DNA of 8,767 bases from Aeriscardovia sp. (GTDB lineage: Bacteria > Actinomycetota > Actinomycetes > Actinomycetales > Bifidobacteriaceae): assembly GCA_017538865.1 (NCBI GenBank), contig JAFYIA010000064.1:1-8767 (forward strand). The letters run 5' to 3'. Below, piece by piece: positions 5,768 through 8,767 of this stretch. The position numbers were made by a program, and so were the translations under genes. The first letter of the stretch is position 1; every line of letters begins with the position of its first letter. A model generated the notes under the pieces. That model was not told the DNA's origin. It made no database searches and saw only the letters and a list, made by a program, of their open reading frames with translations.

Positions 5768-8389
5768 ATGGATGAAAAACTGACCAACTTATCGCAGAAA
5801 GTGCTGGGGGACGCGATCCAGGACGCTTCGGCCGCCGGAAACCCGCAAGTCACCCCCCTGCACCTCTTGGATTCCCTCCTCAGGCTCGACAACGGCCTGG
5901 TGAAGGGGCTGCTCGAAGCCGTGAAGGCGGACCCCAAGGCCATAGGGGCAAAAGTGAGGAACGCCCTCTCCGCGCTCCCCAGCGCCACCGGGGGCAACGG
6001 CAACCCCACCGCCTCAAGGGAGCTCAACCAGGTCCTCTCCGAGGCGGGCCAGATCATGACGCAGTGCGGGGACGACTACGTTTCTACCGAGCACCTTTTG
6101 GCGGCCCTGGCCGGCTCCCAGGACAAAGCCGGGGAGATTTTGAGGTCCGCAGGCGCCACGAAAGACGCGATCTTGAAGGCGCTCCCCTCGGTCCGCGGGG
6201 ACGGGCACGTGACCAGTCCCGACGCCGAAGACAACTACAAAGCCCTTGAAAAATACTCGACCGACCTCACCAAGGCGGCCTCGGAAGGGAAGCTCGACCC
6301 CGTTATAGGGCGCGACCAGGAGATTAGGAGGGTCATGCAGATCCTCTCCCGGCGCACCAAGAACAACCCCATCCTCGTAGGCGAGCCCGGAGTCGGAAAG
6401 ACCGCGGTAGTGGAAGGCCTGGCCCAGAGGATCGTGGCCGGGGACGTGCCCTTGACCCTCAAGAACAAAAAGCTCATCTCCCTGGACCTTTCGGCGATGG
6501 TTGCCGGGGCAAAGTACAGGGGGGAGTTCGAAGAGAGGCTGAAGTCCGTCCTGGCCGAGATCAAGGCCTCCGACGGGCAGATCATCACCTTCATAGACGA
6601 GATCCACACCATCGTGGGCGCCGGCAACGCCGAAGGCGCGATGGACGCGGGCAACATGCTAAAGCCCATGCTGGCCAGGGGGGAGCTGCGCCTCATAGGG
6701 GCCACCACCCTTGACGAGTACAGGGAGAACATAGAGAAGGACCCGGCCCTCGAGCGCAGGTTCCAGCAGGTCTACGTGGGAGAGCCCGACGTCGAAGACA
6801 CGATCACGATCCTCCGCGGCCTAAAGCAGCGCTACGAAGCCCACCACAAGGTGACGATCGGGGACGACGCCCTCATAGCCGCGGCCACTCTCTCCAACCG
6901 CTATATCACCGACCGCCAGCTCCCCGACAAGGCGATAGACCTGGTGGACGAGGCGGCGGCGCACCTGCGCATGGAGCTGGATTCTTCCCCGGAGGAGATA
7001 GACGAGCTTTCCAGGAAGGTCACCCGCCTCCAGATGGAGCAGCTGCAGCTCTCCAAGAGCGAGGACGAAGCGAGCAAGGAGCATCTGGGGGAGATCGAAA
7101 AGGAGCTGGCCGACGCCAAAGAGAAGCTCTCCGGCCTCCAGGCCAGGTGGAACAGCGAAAAGAGCGGCAGGAACCGCGTAGGGGAGCTTCGGGCAAAGCT
7201 CGACGCGAAGAAAGTCGAAGCCGACAAGGCCACTAGAGACGGAGACCTGGAGAAGGCCGGAAAGATCATGTACGGGGAGATCCCCGAGATCCGAAAGGAG
7301 CTCGAGGACGCCCAAAAGGCGGCCGAGAGCGCCCAAAAGGACGCCCACGCCGAAGAGCCCATGGTCCCCGACTGCGTGGACGCGGAGAGCATAGCCAGGG
7401 TGGTGTCCGAGTGGACCGGGATACCCGTAGGAAAGCTCACCGAGTCCGAGGACGAAAAGCTCCTCCACATGGAGGACTACCTGGGCAAGCACGTGATAGG
7501 CCAAAAGGAGGCCATCCACTCCGTAAGCGACGCAGTCAGGAGGTCCAGGAGCGGGATCTCGGACCCCAACAGGCCCACGGGCTCCTTCATGTTCCTCGGG
7601 CCTACGGGCGTGGGAAAGACCGAGCTCGCAAAGGCGCTGGCCGAGTTCCTCTTCGACGACCAGAGGGCGATGGTGAGGATAGACATGAGCGAGTACATGG
7701 AAAAGGCCTCCGTCTCCCGCCTCATAGGCGCCGCCCCCGGGTACGTGGGATACGAAGAAGGGGGACAGCTGACCGAGGCCGTGAGGCGCAGGCCCTACTC
7801 GGTGGTCCTCTTCGACGAGGTGGAAAAGGCCGACAGGGAGGTCTTCGACCTCCTGCTCCAGGTCTTGGACGACGGCAGGCTCACCGACGGGCAGGGCCGC
7901 ACCGTTGACTTTAAAAACACCATCCTCATCATGACTTCCAACCTCGGAAGCGAATACATGGCCAGGCAGGACATGGATGAGGACGCCAAGAAGAAGGCCG
8001 TCATGGACGCCGTAAAGGCCCACTTCAGGCCGGAGTTTTTGAACCGCCTGGACGACATAGTGATGTTCCACCCCCTGACCCGGCAGGATCTTAGGAAGAT
8101 AGTCGACATCCAGCTCGACCAGCTCGCCCACCGCCTCTCCGACAGGCGCATAACCCTGACCGCGACCGAGGCCGCCAAGGACTGGCTGGCCAACGTGGGG
8201 TACTCCCCGGCCTACGGGGCGAGGCCCCTGCGCAGGCTGGTGCAGACCCAGGTGGGCGACAAGCTCGCCAAGGCGCTCCTTAGCGGCAAGGTCCTCCCCT
8301 CTTCCCAGGTCGTGGTCGACCACAGGGGCGAAGACGACTTCCTCACGCTCGAGGACGGGAAAGACAAGAAGATAATACAGGTAGACTGA
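5768..8389 (+). CDS. clpB: ATP-dependent disaggregase ClpB (Hsp100)
   Basis: A complete 873-residue cytoplasmic Hsp100 AAA+ protein that forms hexameric rings and, with DnaK/DnaJ/GrpE, pulls polypeptides out of aggregates. Domains in order: N-terminal Clp repeat domain (about 1-145); AAA-1 with Walker A GEPGVGKT (205-212), pore-loop Y250 in GAKYRGEFEER, Walker B ITFIDE (273-278) and Arg pair R330/R331; a coiled-coil middle domain (about 405-530), which separates ClpB from ClpA/ClpC; AAA-2 with Walker A GPTGVGKT (611-618), pore-loop GYVG (658-661), Walker B VVLFDE (679-684) and GARPLRR (817-823). There is no ClpP-binding loop evident, as expected of a disaggregase. AGAAAGG (5752-5758) lies 9 nt before the ATG. 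The gene is divergent from the cop operon, is preceded by a HAIR-like site, and dnaK follows, fitting heat-shock control. Nothing is missing. Confidence 0.97.
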   Translation: MDEKLTNLSQKVLGDAIQDASAAGNPQVTPLHLLDSLLRLDNGLVKGLLEAVKADPKAIGAKVRNALSALPSATGGNGNPTASRELNQVLSEAGQIMTQCGDDYVSTEHLLAALAGSQDKAGEILRSAGATKDAILKALPSVRGDGHVTSPDAEDNYKALEKYSTDLTKAASEGKLDPVIGRDQEIRRVMQILSRRTKNNPILVGEPGVGKTAVVEGLAQRIVAGDVPLTLKNKKLISLDLSAMVAGAKYRGEFEERLKSVLAEIKASDGQIITFIDEIHTIVGAGNAEGAMDAGNMLKPMLARGELRLIGATTLDEYRENIEKDPALERRFQQVYVGEPDVEDTITILRGLKQRYEAHHKVTIGDDALIAAATLSNRYITDRQLPDKAIDLVDEAAAHLRMELDSSPEEIDELSRKVTRLQMEQLQLSKSEDEASKEHLGEIEKELADAKEKLSGLQARWNSEKSGRNRVGELRAKLDAKKVEADKATRDGDLEKAGKIMYGEIPEIRKELEDAQKAAESAQKDAHAEEPMVPDCVDAESIARVVSEWTGIPVGKLTESEDEKLLHMEDYLGKHVIGQKEAIHSVSDAVRRSRSGISDPNRPTGSFMFLGPTGVGKTELAKALAEFLFDDQRAMVRIDMSEYMEKASVSRLIGAAPGYVGYEEGGQLTEAVRRRPYSVVLFDEVEKADREVFDLLLQVLDDGRLTDGQGRTVDFKNTILIMTSNLGSEYMARQDMDEDAKKKAVMDAVKAHFRPEFLNRLDDIVMFHPLTRQDLRKIVDIQLDQLAHRLSDRRITLTATEAAKDWLANVGYSPAYGARPLRRLVQTQVGDKLAKALLSGKVLPSSQVVVDHRGEDDFLTLEDGKDKKIIQVD

Positions 8390-8411
8390 AAGGGCAAAAG
8401 GCCCGAAATCC

Positions 8412-8443
8412 AAGCCCGCGCAATGGAATAATCGCGGGCTTTT
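8412..8443 (+). terminator. Hairpin terminator after clpB
   Basis: A perfect 9-bp stem AAGCCCGCG/CGCGGGCTT (8412-8420 with 8433-8441) with a 12-nt loop, followed by a short T-run (TTTT, 8440-8443). It starts 22 nt after the clpB stop. The T-run is short, so termination may be partial and some clpB transcripts may read into dnaK. Confidence 0.65.
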
Positions 8444-8466
8444 CCAACTTGAATAACTAAAGAAGA

Positions 8467-8487
8467 GCGCCGGGAGGGTCCCGGCGC
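8467..8487 (+). promoter_or_regulatory. Strong GC hairpin in the dnaK leader
   Basis: An 8-bp perfect stem GCGCCGGG (8467-8474) with CCCGGCGC (8480-8487) and loop AGGGT, ending 3 nt before the A-rich ribosome-binding site AAAAAGGAGG (8491-8500). It has no T-run, so it is not a plus-strand terminator. Its 3' half GCGCC (8484-8488) can pair instead with GGCGC (8512-8516) just inside dnaK, which would enclose the ribosome-binding site and start codon. Function is inferred. Confidence 0.45.
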
Positions 8488-8507
8488 CGGAAAAAGGAGG
8501 ATGCGCG

Positions 8508-8767
8508 ATGGGGCGCTCGGTCGGAATAGATTTAGGCACCACCAATTCTTGCATTGCAACTCTTGAAGGTGGGCAGCCCACGGTGATCGTCAACTCCGAG
8601 GGGCAGAGGACCACCCCCTCGGTGGTGGCGTTCGCCAAGAACGGGGAGATTTTAGTGGGGGACGTGGCGAAGAGGCAGGCTGTTACCAACGTGGAGCGCA
8701 CCATCTCCTCCGTCAAGCGACACATGGGGACCGACTGGACCGTCGACATCGACGGGAAGAAGTGGAC
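8508..8767 (+). CDS. dnaK: Chaperone DnaK (Hsp70), N-terminal part, cut by the window edge
   Basis: The first 86 codons of Hsp70: MGRSVGIDLGTTNSCIATLE, with the phosphate-1 loop IDLGTTNS of the actin-like ATPase domain, then RTTPSVVAF, GDVAKRQAVTN and SVKRHMGTDWTVDIDGKK. The last stretch is typical of actinobacterial DnaK. DnaK binds exposed hydrophobic segments in an ATP-driven cycle with DnaJ and GrpE and feeds aggregated chains to ClpB, whose gene lies just upstream. ATG 8508 is chosen because AGGAGG (8495-8500) precedes it by 7 nt and it alone gives the DnaK frame; the ATG at 8501 is in another frame. No full HAIR or CIRCE site is visible in the 118 nt between clpB and dnaK. The gene continues past the right edge; grpE, dnaJ and hspR would be expected beyond but cannot be seen. 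Confidence 0.97.
   Translation, partial: MGRSVGIDLGTTNSCIATLEGGQPTVIVNSEGQRTTPSVVAFAKNGEILVGDVAKRQAVTNVERTISSVKRHMGTDWTVDIDGKKW

Noticed and set aside
8444..8490. CTTGAATAACTAAAG as a HAIR or CIRCE site before dnaK
   Set aside because: Only the first half (CTTGA) resembles HAIR, with no matching second arm at N7; CIRCE (TTAGCACTC-N9-GAGTGCTAA) is absent.
8501..8503. ATG directly after the AGGAGG as the dnaK start
   Set aside because: It is in a different frame from DnaK and its spacing to the ribosome-binding site is zero; ATG 8508 gives the conserved N-terminus.
6821..8749. A 642-codon open frame on the minus strand opposite clpB and the start of dnaK
   Set aside because: It is the shadow of GC-rich clpB codons; clpB and dnaK on the plus strand are conserved end to end, and the antisense frame shows no recognisable domain and runs through the intergenic hairpins.
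1..8767. CRISPR array, tRNA/rRNA genes, insertion sequence or att site
   Set aside because: No spaced direct repeats, cloverleaf-like sequence, transposase frame or terminal inverted repeats were visible on either strand.

Overview
The window is a GC-rich bacterial chromosome segment. Its translated DnaK N-terminus and ClpB look actinobacterial: the DnaK has a run KRHMGTDWTVDIDGKK, and the ClpB resembles those of high-GC Gram-positives. A HAIR-like (HspR-type) inverted repeat before clpB and an LPxTG sortase signal fit Actinomycetota. Codon use is unusual for so GC-rich a genome, with many AGG Arg and ATA Ile codons. I cannot name the genus.

Layout. (1) 1-2315, plus strand: a tightly packed, probably co-transcribed set. 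It holds the 3' part of a glutamyl-Q-tRNA(Asp) synthetase-like gene, a YggS/PROSC-type PLP protein overlapping it by 17 nt, and an FAH-fold protein overlapping yggS by 4 nt. The FAH protein has lost most of the residues expected at its active site. A bidirectional hairpin terminator follows. (2) 2316-2667: no intact gene, but the minus strand encodes an orphan C-terminal LPFTG sorting signal, membrane segment and basic tail. This is the remnant of a wall-anchored surface protein. The copper operon's terminator lies at its upstream edge. (3) 2668-5672, minus strand: a copper-homeostasis operon copY-copA-copZ (repressor, Cu(I)-exporting P-type ATPase, copper chaperone), with a perfect 20-nt cop-box operator just upstream of copY. 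(4) 5673-5767: a compact divergent control region with the cop operator on one side and a HAIR-like element on the other. (5) 5768-8767, plus strand: the disaggregase clpB, a terminator-like hairpin, then the start of dnaK, which runs off the right edge.

How the genes work together. CopY should repress copYAZ until copper reaches its cysteines. CopZ would then hand Cu(I) to CopA for export. ClpB and DnaK form the bi-chaperone disaggregation system, and their adjacency plus the HAIR-like site suggests HspR-type heat-shock control. The left cluster mixes tRNA modification and PLP homeostasis with a protein of unknown role.

Most noteworthy are the sorting-signal relic, the apparently inactivated FAH-fold protein, the cysteine-packed CopY with a possible leaderless promoter layout, the HAIR-like site, and a strong hairpin next to the dnaK ribosome-binding site. 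I did not find a clearly new multi-gene system here.
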